Shown one piece after another: positions 24,746-33,752 of a stretch of DNA of 60,215 bases. This DNA comes from Deltaproteobacteria bacterium (GTDB taxonomy: Bacteria > Myxococcota > B64-G9), in contig JAFDKH010000013.1 in the NCBI GenBank assembly GCA_019307065.1, positions 1 to 60,215 of the forward strand, given 5' to 3'. The translations under genes were made by a program, and so were the position numbers. Under the pieces are notes generated by a model that was not told the origin of the DNA, did no database searches, and worked only from the letters and a program-made list of their open reading frames with translations. Positions within the stretch are counted from its first letter, which is position 1. Every line of letters starts with the position of its first letter.

Positions 24746-26446
24746 TCAATTGGAATCGGCGGCTGTTACACGCGCGATTTCGTCAACGGTTGTTGTGCCC
24801 TCTTTGAGCTTGATCAGTCCCGCCATGCGTAAAGACTGCATGCCAAGTTTGATTGCATCCATTTTCAGTTCGGCCGTGGATGCCCCATTGAGCACCATTT
24901 CCTTCAACGGATCCCAAAAAGGCATCACCTCGTACAAAGCCACGCGACCCTTGTAGCCAGTGTCGGCACAGTTACGACAACCGGAGCCCTTGTAGACCGT
25001 CAGGCCGACGGCCTCTTCTTTACTGAGCCCCAAATCGGTCAAAGATTGTTCCGGAATTTTTACCGGTCGTTTGCACTCCCCGCAAATTTTCCTGGCAAGT
25101 CGCTGGGCCAAAATCAGCAGCAACGACGCGGTAACCAGGAAGGGCTCAACCCCCATATTCAGCAAACGACTGATCGTCGAAGGAGCATCATTGGTGTGCA
25201 GGGTTGAGAGCACCAAGTGACCAGTCAGAGCCGCCTTGACAGCGATCTCGGCTGTTTCGAAGTCGCGAATCTCACCGACCATGATGATGTCCGGATCCTG
25301 GCGCAGGAACGAGCGCAAGGCCGCCGCGAAGTTCAGCCCGATCTCGTCGTGCATCTGAACCTGGTTGATGCCCTTGAGATTGTATTCAACCGGATCTTCG
25401 GCCGTTGAGATGTTGACGGTCGACTGATTGAGCTCGGTAAGGGCCGAGTACAGAGTCGTCGTTTTGCCGCTACCGGTCGGACCGGTAACCAGGATCATAC
25501 CGAAGGGACTCTCGATGGCGTCCTTGAACCACTTGAGCGGTCCGGGGTCGAAGCCCAGTTTTGTCATATCAAGCTGCAGACTGCTCTTGTCCAGCAAGCG
25601 CATGACGACTTTCTCGCCGAACAAAGTCGGCAAGACGCTGACCCGAAAATCCATCTCGCGGCCTTTGCCCAGCTTCAACTTGATACGTCCGTCTTGCGGC
25701 AGGCGGCGTTCGGCGATGTCCAACTCGCTCATAATTTTGATACGCGAGGTGATGGCGTTTTTCAAACGCAAGGGCGGCTTCATGACCTCGTAAAGAACTC
25801 CGTCGATCCGGTAACGAACCCGAAACTCTTTTTCGTAAGGCTCGATATGGATATCGGAAGCACTCTTCTTGATTGCATCGATTAGAATCAAGTTGACTAG
25901 CTTGACAACCGGGGCGTCTTCCGAACTCTTCTCCAGGTCGACCACGTCGACCTCTTCCTCCTCGTCACCATACTCGATGTCTTCTTCCTCGAACCCGTCC
26001 ATGACATCTTCGTAAGAAGGACCCTTATTGTAGTAGCGCTCGATTGCGTCGCGGATGGCTTCTTCGGCGGCCACCATGACTTCGACGTTGTAGTCGGTAA
26101 TGAACTTGATGTCGTCAACGGCAAATATGTTGGACGGGTCGCCCATGGCAATACTGATCATCGAACCCGACCGATTGAACGGCAGCAAACAGTGTTTTTC
26201 GGCTACTTCGCGCGGCACCAGACTGATTACTTCCTGATCAATGTCGAATTCATTCAGGTTTATAGCCGGGACGCCGTACTGTTTGGACAAAAACGAAGTC
26301 AGCTCGCTCTCTTCGATCATGCCCAGCTTGACCAGGCTGGAACCCAGGCGACCACCCGACTGGCGTTGTGATTCTTGGGCTTTTTTTAGCTGGCCAACAC
26401 TAATAACGTTTTCACGAACTAGTAGTTCTCCCAGTCTTCCAGCCAT
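24746..26446 (-). CDS. pilB: Pilus extension ATPase PilB
   Basis: A 566-residue secretion ATPase. It has an N-terminal MshEN/T2SSE_N-like domain, an acidic Glu/Asp stretch at about 150-168, Walker A G-P-T-G-S-G-K-T (322-329), Walker B M-V-G-E-I-R-D and a zinc site of two Cys pairs (C-G-E-C and C-R-N-C). I place the start at ATG 26446, behind AGAGAGGTAGG; a longer open frame begins 15 codons upstream without a ribosome site. It is the first gene of the minus-strand pil operon pilB-T-C-S-R. MshEN domains can bind c-di-GMP; whether this one does is not clear. Confidence 0.95.
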   Translation of the reverse strand: MAGRLGELLVRENVISVGQLKKAQESQRQSGGRLGSSLVKLGMIEESELTSFLSKQYGVPAINLNEFDIDQEVISLVPREVAEKHCLLPFNRSGSMISIAMGDPSNIFAVDDIKFITDYNVEVMVAAEEAIRDAIERYYNKGPSYEDVMDGFEEEDIEYGDEEEEVDVVDLEKSSEDAPVVKLVNLILIDAIKKSASDIHIEPYEKEFRVRYRIDGVLYEVMKPPLRLKNAITSRIKIMSELDIAERRLPQDGRIKLKLGKGREMDFRVSVLPTLFGEKVVMRLLDKSSLQLDMTKLGFDPGPLKWFKDAIESPFGMILVTGPTGSGKTTTLYSALTELNQSTVNISTAEDPVEYNLKGINQVQMHDEIGLNFAAALRSFLRQDPDIIMVGEIRDFETAEIAVKAALTGHLVLSTLHTNDAPSTISRLLNMGVEPFLVTASLLLILAQRLARKICGECKRPVKIPEQSLTDLGLSKEEAVGLTVYKGSGCRNCADTGYKGRVALYEVMPFWDPLKEMVLNGASTAELKMDAIKLGMQSLRMAGLIKLKEGTTTVDEIARVTAADSN

Positions 26447-26577
26447 GTACCTACCTCTCTCTCGGGTTCTCCCAAACCGGATAGACAACACCCCAGCGAG
26501 GAGACCCTGAAACCAAATACTTTGGGTCAGACCGATTTGACCCGGTTGTTGGAAGGTCTACCTTTTATAACCTTATG

Positions 26578-26607
26578 ATTATCTGCAAGAAGACACCCAC
26601 CTGTCAA
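26578..26607 (-). promoter_or_regulatory. Sigma-70-type promoter of the pilB operon
   Basis: Minus strand TTGACA (26607-26602) and GATAAT (26583-26578) with 18 bases between. The leader of about 125 bases holds a small stem, GGGTCA with TGACCC (26527-26546). Confidence 0.6.
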
Positions 26608-26620
26608 GTTCAGTGCACTT

Positions 26621-27610
26621 TCAATTTGACACAATAAGCCTTACACCATCCAGGGCATGAATGTTCGAATCGGCCTTATATTGAAGCGCGGCTGCCCTGG
26701 CCTGAGTGGCATCTTTCTCAATCTGCCTACAAAGATCTTCAGGAGAGTCAAATCTATGCTCTGATCGCAGGCGTTCGAGAAAACCGACCACAACCAGCTG
26801 TCCGGCAAGTTCGGCTACTTTCTCGTCCAGGATATGAACTTCAACACTCAACTTACTGGGACCGAAAGTCGGACAAATTCCGATATTCGTCACAGCCAGC
26901 CAGGCCTCCTTTTGTCCGGCCTGCCAGAAATGGCAGACATAAACCCCGCGAGCCGGCAGAATATCAGTCTGGATGGCCAGATTGGCAGTCGGAAATCCAA
27001 GAGTCCGACCGCGCCCTTGACCGGTTACAACTTGTCCGGGCACCAGATAGGTCCGCCCGAGCAGTAACTTGGCTCCCCGGACCTTGCCCTGCAGTAAAAA
27101 TGATCGAATGCGCGTAGATGATACAATCATGCCTTCGACTGCCAGGCGTCGAACCACCTCTACTTCGAATCCGTGTTGGCTTCCTAAGTCAACCAGATCT
27201 TCAGCCAGTCCTTGGCGATTGCGTCCAAATGAAAAATCATCGCCAACCACGACCACTTTGACTCCCAGGCTCTCGACCAACACCCGGCGCACGAAATCTT
27301 CAGTAGACAAATCTGCAAAAACAGCATCGAATTTTTGGGCCAGGGTAAAATCCAGCCCGAGGCTTTCTAGTGCCTCGATTTTGCGCTCGTGGGTCATCAA
27401 CAGGGGCGGGCTGAATTTCGGCGCCAGGACCTTGGCCGGGTGCGGCCTGAAAGTCAGCGCCCCGGCCAGGCAGTTCTTTTCTTTGGCCAATTTGCGAACT
27501 CTTTCGAATAATAACTGATGGCCGCGATGAAGACCGTCGAACGAACCAATTGCGATCACGCTGGAATCAGCCGGCTGCGGTACATTCGAATAATGTTCAA
27601 ATACTTTCAT
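26621..27610 (-). CDS. ribF: Bifunctional riboflavin kinase / FAD synthetase
   Basis: A 329-residue RibF that phosphorylates riboflavin to FMN and adenylates FMN to FAD. The N-terminal nucleotidyltransferase domain has G-S-F-D-G-L-H-R-G-H and S-S-T-R-I-R. The riboflavin kinase domain has G-F-P-T-A-N near residue 205. Start ATG 27610 is chosen by homology to the family N-terminus (M-K-V-F-E). A longer open frame upstream has no family match. It is divergent from the Ser/Thr kinase gene. Confidence 0.94.
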   Translation of the reverse strand: MKVFEHYSNVPQPADSSVIAIGSFDGLHRGHQLLFERVRKLAKEKNCLAGALTFRPHPAKVLAPKFSPPLLMTHERKIEALESLGLDFTLAQKFDAVFADLSTEDFVRRVLVESLGVKVVVVGDDFSFGRNRQGLAEDLVDLGSQHGFEVEVVRRLAVEGMIVSSTRIRSFLLQGKVRGAKLLLGRTYLVPGQVVTGQGRGRTLGFPTANLAIQTDILPARGVYVCHFWQAGQKEAWLAVTNIGICPTFGPSKLSVEVHILDEKVAELAGQLVVVGFLERLRSEHRFDSPEDLCRQIEKDATQARAAALQYKADSNIHALDGVRLIVSN

Positions 27611-27709
27611 GGCCCGATTCCGATAGCACGGACCAAAATGACGGTCAAGGCATTGGTCCATTTCACAACAAAGATTTTCCACTTCGGGAGAATTTTTTCA
27701 TGTCTTTTG

Positions 27710-27738
27710 TTGCCTTGAGCTGCCAGAAAAAGTAATAA
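27710..27738 (+). promoter_or_regulatory. Sigma-70-type promoter of the Ser/Thr kinase operon
   Basis: TTGCCT (27710-27715), 17-base spacer, TAATAA (27733-27738). Initiation is expected near 27745. Confidence 0.45.
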
Positions 27739-27797
27739 TAACGTGCAGTGCACAAAGGGACCCAATCGGAACAAATTACGCTTGAGGAGATACTCGT

Positions 27798-29279
27798 TTG
27801 ACCCTGAATGATGCCGGCAGCAGTTCTTCTAAGGGCAGTATTGTTCGGCCGCCTGGCGCGGAGCTGGGAGCCTACCGACTGCTTCAGCTGATCGGCGAAG
27901 GCGGCATGGGTCGAGTTTACCTGGCCGAGCACATGCGCCTGGGCCGCCGGGTCGCGATTAAAATGCTGCGTTCGGAATACGCCTCCAACCCGGTTGCCGT
28001 GAAACGCTTTTTTCGCGAGGCCCGGGCGGTTAACCAGATAAACCACGAAAACATTGTTGAGATAACCGACTTCATCGAGGAAGCCGGGGGCGACAACTAC
28101 TACATAATGGAACTGATCAAGGGCCAGAGCCTGGCAGATGTTCTCGGCCAAGAAACCATCGTTACCATGCGTCGCGTGCTGGGAATCGGCATCCAGATAG
28201 CCGATGCTCTGGCCGCGGCTCACGACGCCGGAATCGTACATCGCGACATGAAGCCCGATAACGTCTTTCTGACCGAACGCGGCGGCCAGAAAGATTTTGT
28301 CAAGCTGTTGGATTTCGGAATTGCCAAGTTGCTCGAGGTCGACGACCAGGGCACACCGGTTAACCAAACCGCGGTCGGGGCCATCCTGGGCACTCCCGAG
28401 TACATGTCACCTGAGCAGGCCGGCGGTCGCAAGGTTGATTTCAGGGCAGATATTTACTCTTTTGGCATCATTCTCTACGAGATGGTAGCTAACAAAAAAC
28501 CATTCAAAGGCAAGAGCTACGGTGAACTCGTCATCAAGCACCTGACGGTCACCCCGATCAAACCCAATAAACTCAAAAACCTGCCCCAGCGGGTTCCTAA
28601 AGAAATCGAAAACCTGATAATGAAGTGTCTCGAAAAGGAACCCGAAAACCGTCCGGCCAATATGCGTGAAATTGCTTCGAGCTTGAGGGAAATCGGAAAA
28701 GCCGAATCGATAACTTTGGAATCTTTTGTTCGAAGTCCGCGTTCAAGATCGCGTCGAACAGGCATTATCGCCGCCGGAACCGGACTGATAATCGCAGCCG
28801 CGGTCGTCCTGGGAGTTTTTCTCATAAACCAGGGCGAGCAAAATGCCGGGGCCACCGACAAGCCGCCCGACCTGGTCCCGCCGCGAATAGTCGACGCCGG
28901 TTCGGCTGTTGAAATTGCCGAGGTAGCCGAGGTCGAGATTGCCTTCGATTCCAAACCCGAGGGCGCCAAGGTATTCAAAGCCGATTCTGTCGAAGCCCTG
29001 GGCGTTACCCCGCTTTCTTGGTCGTTCGAGCGCTCAGCGGTGCCCGAGGCGTTTGTGTTCAAACTCAAAGGCTTCAAAGAGTCACAGCAGGAAGTCTCCT
29101 TGATGCAAGATACGCGCATCATGGTAATCATGGCCGCTGTTGACAAACCCGTCCAAAAAAGAAAGAAAAGAAAAAAGACCATCAAGAAAAAGCGAAAAAA
29201 GATTGTAAAACCGCATGATACAACCGAGACAAAACCCGATCCAGGTGCTACAATAGATCCGTTTAAAGAAGACGGATAA
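27798..29279 (+). CDS. Membrane Ser/Thr protein kinase with PEGA-like extracytoplasmic domain
   Basis: A 493-residue Hanks-type kinase. It has the glycine loop G-E-G-G-M-G-R-V, K55 in V-A-I-K, catalytic H-R-D-M-K-P-D-N (D150), D-F-G (D172) and an S-P-E activation-segment end. A single membrane helix (about 315-337) follows. Then comes a PEGA-like domain (F-D-S-K-P-E-G-A-K-V, about 390-450) and a very Lys-rich tail. Start is TTG 27798, 8 bases after GAGGAG. It heads a plus-strand run with a TPR protein and the Cys-rich lipoprotein. Several FHA proteins downstream are plausible readers of its phosphothreonines; this link is inferred. Confidence 0.93.
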   Translation: MTLNDAGSSSSKGSIVRPPGAELGAYRLLQLIGEGGMGRVYLAEHMRLGRRVAIKMLRSEYASNPVAVKRFFREARAVNQINHENIVEITDFIEEAGGDNYYIMELIKGQSLADVLGQETIVTMRRVLGIGIQIADALAAAHDAGIVHRDMKPDNVFLTERGGQKDFVKLLDFGIAKLLEVDDQGTPVNQTAVGAILGTPEYMSPEQAGGRKVDFRADIYSFGIILYEMVANKKPFKGKSYGELVIKHLTVTPIKPNKLKNLPQRVPKEIENLIMKCLEKEPENRPANMREIASSLREIGKAESITLESFVRSPRSRSRRTGIIAAGTGLIIAAAVVLGVFLINQGEQNAGATDKPPDLVPPRIVDAGSAVEIAEVAEVEIAFDSKPEGAKVFKADSVEALGVTPLSWSFERSAVPEAFVFKLKGFKESQQEVSLMQDTRIMVIMAAVDKPVQKRKKRKKTIKKKRKKIVKPHDTTETKPDPGATIDPFKEDG

Positions 29280-29304
29280 GATACCGCCTCGCGCCGGAGG
29301 GTTC

Positions 29305-30006
29305 ATGAAGATCTCGAGTGCATGTATATGTGTGTGTGCCTGTCTGACTTTGGTTTTATCGTCGGCCCGGGCCGACGATAATAAAAACCGGGCCAGACAG
29401 CACTTCGCAAAAGGCCAGACCCACTACAAGCTCGGCCAATTCGAAAAAGCCCTCACCGAATACTCCCGGGCTTACAAGCTAGCCCCACTTGCCGGATTTC
29501 TGTTCAACATCGGTCAGTGTCACCGACAGCTCGAAGACTATGAGCAAGCCATCTTTTTCTTGAAAGGCTATCTGCGCGAAAAGCCAAGAGCCAAGAACCG
29601 GGCCCTGGTCGAAGATCTGATCAAAGACGCCGAAAAAAATTTCAAGCTGCAGCTAGAAGAAATTCGGCTGCAAGAAGAACAAGATCAAAAGCTGGAGGAA
29701 CAAAGGAGCCTAGCGCTTTTGAAGAAACAAGAACAAGAAAGGCGCCGGGCCGACGAAAAGCGCAAGGCGCACCAGTTGGAGCTGGCCATCCAGGCCGACC
29801 AGGCCAGGGCCGAAGCCCTGAAAGCATCCGCCTTGAATGCCAAGCCTGAAGCGAGCACCCCCTTCTACAAAACCTGGTGGTTCTGGACGATTGTCGGCGG
29901 AGTCGTGATTGGGGCAGGCGGCGGCACGGCCTATGCGCTCACCTCGGGAGACACGACCATTTTACCGGGTGGCAGCCTGGGTACCCTGGACAGACGGGGG
30001 CCCTGA
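29305..30006 (+). CDS. Periplasmic TPR protein with coiled coil and C-terminal membrane helix
   Basis: A 233-residue protein with a signal peptide (residues 1-23, ending S-A-R-A) and about two TPR units (residues 30-105; Y-K-L-G-Q-F-E-K-A-L and Y-E-Q-A-I-F-F-L-K-G-Y-L). A Glu/Lys-rich coiled coil (110-175) and a Gly-rich membrane helix (about 190-212) follow. This architecture is common next to Ser/Thr kinases in Myxococcota. It lies 25 bases after the kinase gene, and its stop TGA precedes the lipoprotein ATG by one base. The function is unknown; it may be an envelope scaffold. Confidence 0.85.
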   Translation: MKISSACICVCACLTLVLSSARADDNKNRARQHFAKGQTHYKLGQFEKALTEYSRAYKLAPLAGFLFNIGQCHRQLEDYEQAIFFLKGYLREKPRAKNRALVEDLIKDAEKNFKLQLEEIRLQEEQDQKLEEQRSLALLKKQEQERRRADEKRKAHQLELAIQADQARAEALKASALNAKPEASTPFYKTWWFWTIVGGVVIGAGGGTAYALTSGDTTILPGGSLGTLDRRGP

Positions 30007-30007
30007 A

Positions 30008-33000
30008 ATGAGCCAATTACCAGACAATAAAGAACGGCCGAAGCGTGGCTTTATCATTCCCCTGACGCTAATCGTCTATTTGCTGGGCGCTTGCGGCGAT
30101 ACGGTCATTGAAGAAGGCCTGACCGGAATTGACTTGACGATCAAATACGAATCCAGTCTCGTCCTCGATCAGCTGGCCATCTCCGGAATTATCGAGGGGG
30201 CTCTGGCCTTCGAACCGGGGCTGATCCCGGACACTCCCCGCCAGCTCGAAGCCGACCAGGAGTCGTTGGTCATCTTGCTGCCCGAAAACCTGGACGGCGA
30301 AGTCATTTATAGCCGCGCCGACGGTTTGTTGGGCGAGTCGGTTGTCGCATCGGGCCAGGGCAACAGACACCTAGTAGCCAAACAACTGGTCAAGCTGACT
30401 ATTCAACTGGGCGAGCGGGCCGAGTGCGGTGACGGCGTGGTTCGTCCGGGTATCGAGGAATGCGACGATGAAAATCTCGACGACGGAGACGGGTGCAGTT
30501 CCTTGTGCCTGGTCGAAGACGGTTGGGTCTGTGCCGGTGAGCCAAAGAGCACATGTACTTTTTGCGGCGATCAAACCTGTAGCTTCGGCGAAGACGTCTG
30601 CAACTGCCCCCAAGACTGTTCCGGGGCCACCTGCGGGGATGGCCACCAGTGCGCTGAAGGCGGCGAAAACCCGTGTACCTGTCCCGAAGATTCCGGGCCC
30701 GGCACTTGCGGCGACCGTCTGTGCTGCCGGGCGGACGGCGAATCGACCTGTAATTGCGAGGTCGACTGCGGACTCGAGACTTGCCCGAACGGCATATGCT
30801 GCAGCGAACTCAATGAAAACGCTACGAACTGCGCGGCCGACTGTGCCACCGGTTGCGGCGATGGGGCTTGCCTGGGCAGCGAAACCGCCTGCGACTGTCC
30901 AGAAGATTGCGGCGACTCGATCTGCGGCGATAGCCTGTGTTGTGCAGCCCAAAACGAGGACAAGTGCACCTGTCAGGTAGACTGCGGGGCGGGTTCCTGC
31001 GGTGACGAGATCTGCTGTGCCGACACGAACGAAGATCCGTGCACTTGCCCGGGTGACTGCGGCGTAAGCACCTGCGACGACGGGGTTTGCTGTGACGTAA
31101 CCGGCGAGAACAAGTGCAGCTGTCCCCAAGACTGCGGCAACGGTTTCTGCGGCGACGGATTGTGCTGCGCGGCCACCGACGAGAACGAAACCAGCTGCCC
31201 GGATGATTGTACGGCAGTCTGCCCCGACGGCAGGTGCAGCGCCGGCGAAGATATATGTAACTGCCCGGACGACTGCTCGGGCGCAGTCTGCGGTGACGGG
31301 AATTGTTGTCCGGACGGCAATGAAGATCCCTGCACTTGCATACCCGACTGCAACCCGACCACTTGCAACGACGGATTCTGCTGCCCGGGTCAGGGCGAAG
31401 ATAGGTGTACCTGTCCTGGCGACTGTGGCGAACGCTCGTGTGGAGACGGTATTTGCTGCCCGGATGACCCGCTCAACCCCGAAGACAGCTGTACTTGCGC
31501 CGCCGACTGCGGCGGGGGTACCTGTAATGATGGGATCTGCTGCGCACCCGACGAGGACAAGTGCAACTGTCCCGCTGATTGCGGGGAAGGTTCTTGCGAC
31601 GACGGCATTTGTTGTAGTCTGACCGGCGAAAATGAGTGCAGCTGTCCGGTCGATTGCGGGTTGGGAGAATGCGGCGACGGCACCTGCTGCGAGCCCGAAA
31701 ACGAAAACCCGTGTAACTGCCCCAGCGACTGCAGCGATCCGTTCTGCGGCGACGACAACTGCTGCCCGACCGACAACGAAGACAAGTGTACCTGCCCGGG
31801 CGACTGCGGAGAAGGCACCTGCGGCGACGGGATCTGCTGCGCCGCAACGAATGAAGATCCGACCAATTGTCCCGACGACTGCGGGGCGGTCTGCCCCGAC
31901 GGCACCTGCCAGGCCAGTGAAGACCCGTGTAGTTGCCCGGATGACTGCGGCGCCAGCGACTGCCCCGACGGTGTGTGTTGCCCGGGCCAGGGCGAGGACA
32001 CTTGCTCCTGCCCGGATGATTGCGGAATAGGCATCTGCGGCGACTCTATCTGCTGTGCCGCTGAGTTCGAAGATGCTTGTAGCTGCGAGCTCGACTGCGG
32101 GGCGACTACCTGTCCCGACGGCTGCTGCGGCGGCACGGAGGACGCTTGCAACTGCGAGGCCGACTGCGGGGAAACCACCTGCGGCGACGGCTGTTGCGGC
32201 GGCGGGGAAACCACCTGCGACTGCGTGGCAGACTGCGGCGTCGACTGCGGCGACGGCTGTTGCAACGGCAGCGAAACGACCGCCAACTGCCCTGCCGATT
32301 GCGGCACCAATTGCGGTGACGAGACCTGCAACGGCGACGAAGACTCATGCACCTGCTGGGAAGATTGCGGCGAGCAGTGCGACGACGGCTGCTGCAACGG
32401 CTCGGAGAATTTCTGCAACTGCGATTGGGATTGCCCGGACGACTGCGACGACGGCTGCTGTAGCCAAAACGAAGACAGCTGCAACTGCGAATTGGACTGC
32501 GGCCCGACCACTTGTGACGACGGCTGCTGTGGCGGCGCCGAAAACACCTGCAATTGCGTGGCGGACTGCGGCGAGTTCTGCGGCGACGGCTGTTGCAACG
32601 GCACCGAGACCGACCAGACCTGCCTTGACGATTGCGGCCTGACCGACTGCGGCGACGGGGATTGCATCGATCCGGAGACCGTCTGCAACTGCCCCGAAGA
32701 CTGCGGCGGCGGCTACTGCGGCGACGCGAAATGCTGCTTGGCCGACGACGAGGGCAGCTGCAACTGCAATATTGATTGCGGGGATCATTGCGGAGACAGT
32801 TGTTGTACCGGCGATGAGACTTACGACGACTGCAAGGACGACTGCCATTGGAAATGCGGCGATCAAGATTGCAAAAACGAGACCACCTGCTCATGCATAA
32901 TCGACTGCGGAACCGAGTGCGGCGACGGCTGTTGCAACGGCGACGAGACTGAAATCACCTGTTTCGAAGACTGCTGGACAAGTTGCGGCAATACCGTTTG

Positions 33001-33112
33001 TAACGGCCTGGAAGATACCTGTAATTGCGTCGCCGACTGCGGCAGCGATTGCGGCGACGGTTGCTGCAATGGAGACGAAACCAACGTAAGCTGTCCCGGC
33101 GACTGTCCGTAG
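30008..33112 (+). CDS. Very Cys-rich, acidic repeat lipoprotein (36 repeats)
   Basis: A 1034-residue protein with a lipoprotein signal (L-L-G-A-C, Cys near residue 29), a 100-residue beta-like region and one Myxococcus-type Cys-rich repeat (E-E-C-D-D-x-N-x-D-D-G-D-G-C). Thirty-six tandem units of 21-28 residues follow, built on C-G-D-G-x-C-C...E-D-x-C-x-C-P-x-D-C-G. Early units are mostly about 25 residues and units after about number 21 about 22-23. Unit 2 has lost its last Cys. The array is nearly free of Lys/Arg and strongly acidic, suggesting a disulfide-knotted, cation-binding stalk outside the cell. ATG 30008 is chosen for the lipoprotein signal. The function is unknown. Confidence 0.9.
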   Translation: MSQLPDNKERPKRGFIIPLTLIVYLLGACGDTVIEEGLTGIDLTIKYESSLVLDQLAISGIIEGALAFEPGLIPDTPRQLEADQESLVILLPENLDGEVIYSRADGLLGESVVASGQGNRHLVAKQLVKLTIQLGERAECGDGVVRPGIEECDDENLDDGDGCSSLCLVEDGWVCAGEPKSTCTFCGDQTCSFGEDVCNCPQDCSGATCGDGHQCAEGGENPCTCPEDSGPGTCGDRLCCRADGESTCNCEVDCGLETCPNGICCSELNENATNCAADCATGCGDGACLGSETACDCPEDCGDSICGDSLCCAAQNEDKCTCQVDCGAGSCGDEICCADTNEDPCTCPGDCGVSTCDDGVCCDVTGENKCSCPQDCGNGFCGDGLCCAATDENETSCPDDCTAVCPDGRCSAGEDICNCPDDCSGAVCGDGNCCPDGNEDPCTCIPDCNPTTCNDGFCCPGQGEDRCTCPGDCGERSCGDGICCPDDPLNPEDSCTCAADCGGGTCNDGICCAPDEDKCNCPADCGEGSCDDGICCSLTGENECSCPVDCGLGECGDGTCCEPENENPCNCPSDCSDPFCGDDNCCPTDNEDKCTCPGDCGEGTCGDGICCAATNEDPTNCPDDCGAVCPDGTCQASEDPCSCPDDCGASDCPDGVCCPGQGEDTCSCPDDCGIGICGDSICCAAEFEDACSCELDCGATTCPDGCCGGTEDACNCEADCGETTCGDGCCGGGETTCDCVADCGVDCGDGCCNGSETTANCPADCGTNCGDETCNGDEDSCTCWEDCGEQCDDGCCNGSENFCNCDWDCPDDCDDGCCSQNEDSCNCELDCGPTTCDDGCCGGAENTCNCVADCGEFCGDGCCNGTETDQTCLDDCGLTDCGDGDCIDPETVCNCPEDCGGGYCGDAKCCLADDEGSCNCNIDCGDHCGDSCCTGDETYDDCKDDCHWKCGDQDCKNETTCSCIIDCGTECGDGCCNGDETEITCFEDCWTSCGNTVCNGLEDTCNCVADCGSDCGDGCCNGDETNVSCPGDCP
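30573..33109 (+). repeat. Array of 36 Cys-rich coding repeats of about 63-84 bases
   Basis: Tandem degenerate units encode the C-G-D-G-x-C-C / C-x-C-P-x-D-C-G fold. Units differ at synonymous and variable positions, so the array is old rather than a fresh expansion. The biased codons also leave long stop-free frames on the other strand, which are not genes. Confidence 0.9.
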
Positions 33113-33123
33113 GCCCAAAACCG

Positions 33124-33151
33124 TTGACTCTCTCGTAATATTCGGTATTAT
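33124..33151 (+). promoter_or_regulatory. Sigma-70-type promoter of the FHA gene
   Basis: TTGACT (33124-33129), 16-base spacer, TATTAT (33146-33151). Initiation is near 33158, about 32 bases before GTG 33190. Confidence 0.6.
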
Positions 33152-33189
33152 CTTGGCTTCTTGGGCTATGAGCCCAATCGAGGCTGAGC

Positions 33190-33738
33190 GTGAACGAACC
33201 TACAGCGAACGACAGTCAGGCCAAACAACTCCAGGTTTTTATTCAAGACTCTAAAACACTGGATATTGACTCGTTTTGTAATCGACACGCCAGGGCCTTT
33301 CTGGTTCATAACGGACCACTCGATCAGAAACCATCTGAAAAGCTCATCCGGCAAACACTGACTATGGGTGCGTTCAGCGGCGGAAAAACTTTTCATCCAC
33401 AGAAAGACTTTCTGGTCTGGCAGATCAAACACAGCCGCGAGAGAACCGACGCTCACGTCTATTCAGTTGGTCGCGAGGAATCCAACGACGTCGTCATTCA
33501 GGACGAGTCGCTGACTCTTTATCATGCTTTTTTTAAATACTTGGGCAACAATCAGTTCACCATTCTGGACGCAGCTTCGAAGAACGGCACTTTTCTCGAC
33601 GATCAGCAGGTCTCCGCCTGGGGTCAAGGTGAGCCGCTGTCTGTTGATTCCGGGGCGAGAATCCGTTTAGGCTCCGTCGAATTTACTTTTTTATTGGCAG
33701 CCGAGTTTATCAATCTGGTGAATCGGCTTTCGGCCTAG
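33190..33738 (+). CDS. FHA domain protein
   Basis: A 182-residue protein. Residues 90-175 form an FHA domain: V-G-R-E-E-S-N-D-V, then S-L-T-L-Y-H-A at the usual S-x-x-H site and A-S-K-N-G-T-F-L. FHA domains bind phosphothreonine peptides. The N-terminal 90 residues match nothing I recognise. GTG 33190 has GAGG 6 bases upstream and lies behind its own promoter. It is convergent with the receiver-kinase gene. It could read targets of the kinase at 27798. Confidence 0.85.
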   Translation: MNEPTANDSQAKQLQVFIQDSKTLDIDSFCNRHARAFLVHNGPLDQKPSEKLIRQTLTMGAFSGGKTFHPQKDFLVWQIKHSRERTDAHVYSVGREESNDVVIQDESLTLYHAFFKYLGNNQFTILDAASKNGTFLDDQQVSAWGQGEPLSVDSGARIRLGSVEFTFLLAAEFINLVNRLSA

Positions 33739-33752
33739 AAACTATACTGGTT

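Noticed and set aside
29909..30007. Longer N-terminus of the Cys-rich protein
   Set aside because: It overlaps the TPR gene in another frame and would bury the lipoprotein signal; ATG 30008 gives a proper signal peptide.
31390..32688. 432-codon open frame on the minus strand, Ser/Gln/Pro-rich, and other long frames across 30.4-33.1 kb
   Set aside because: They are mirror frames of the Cys-rich repeat gene; the repeated codon pattern suppresses stops in several frames. No ribosome site and no family signal.
30573..33109. CRISPR-like array
   Set aside because: The repeats are in frame, coding and degenerate, with no constant repeat or unique spacers, and no cas genes are near.
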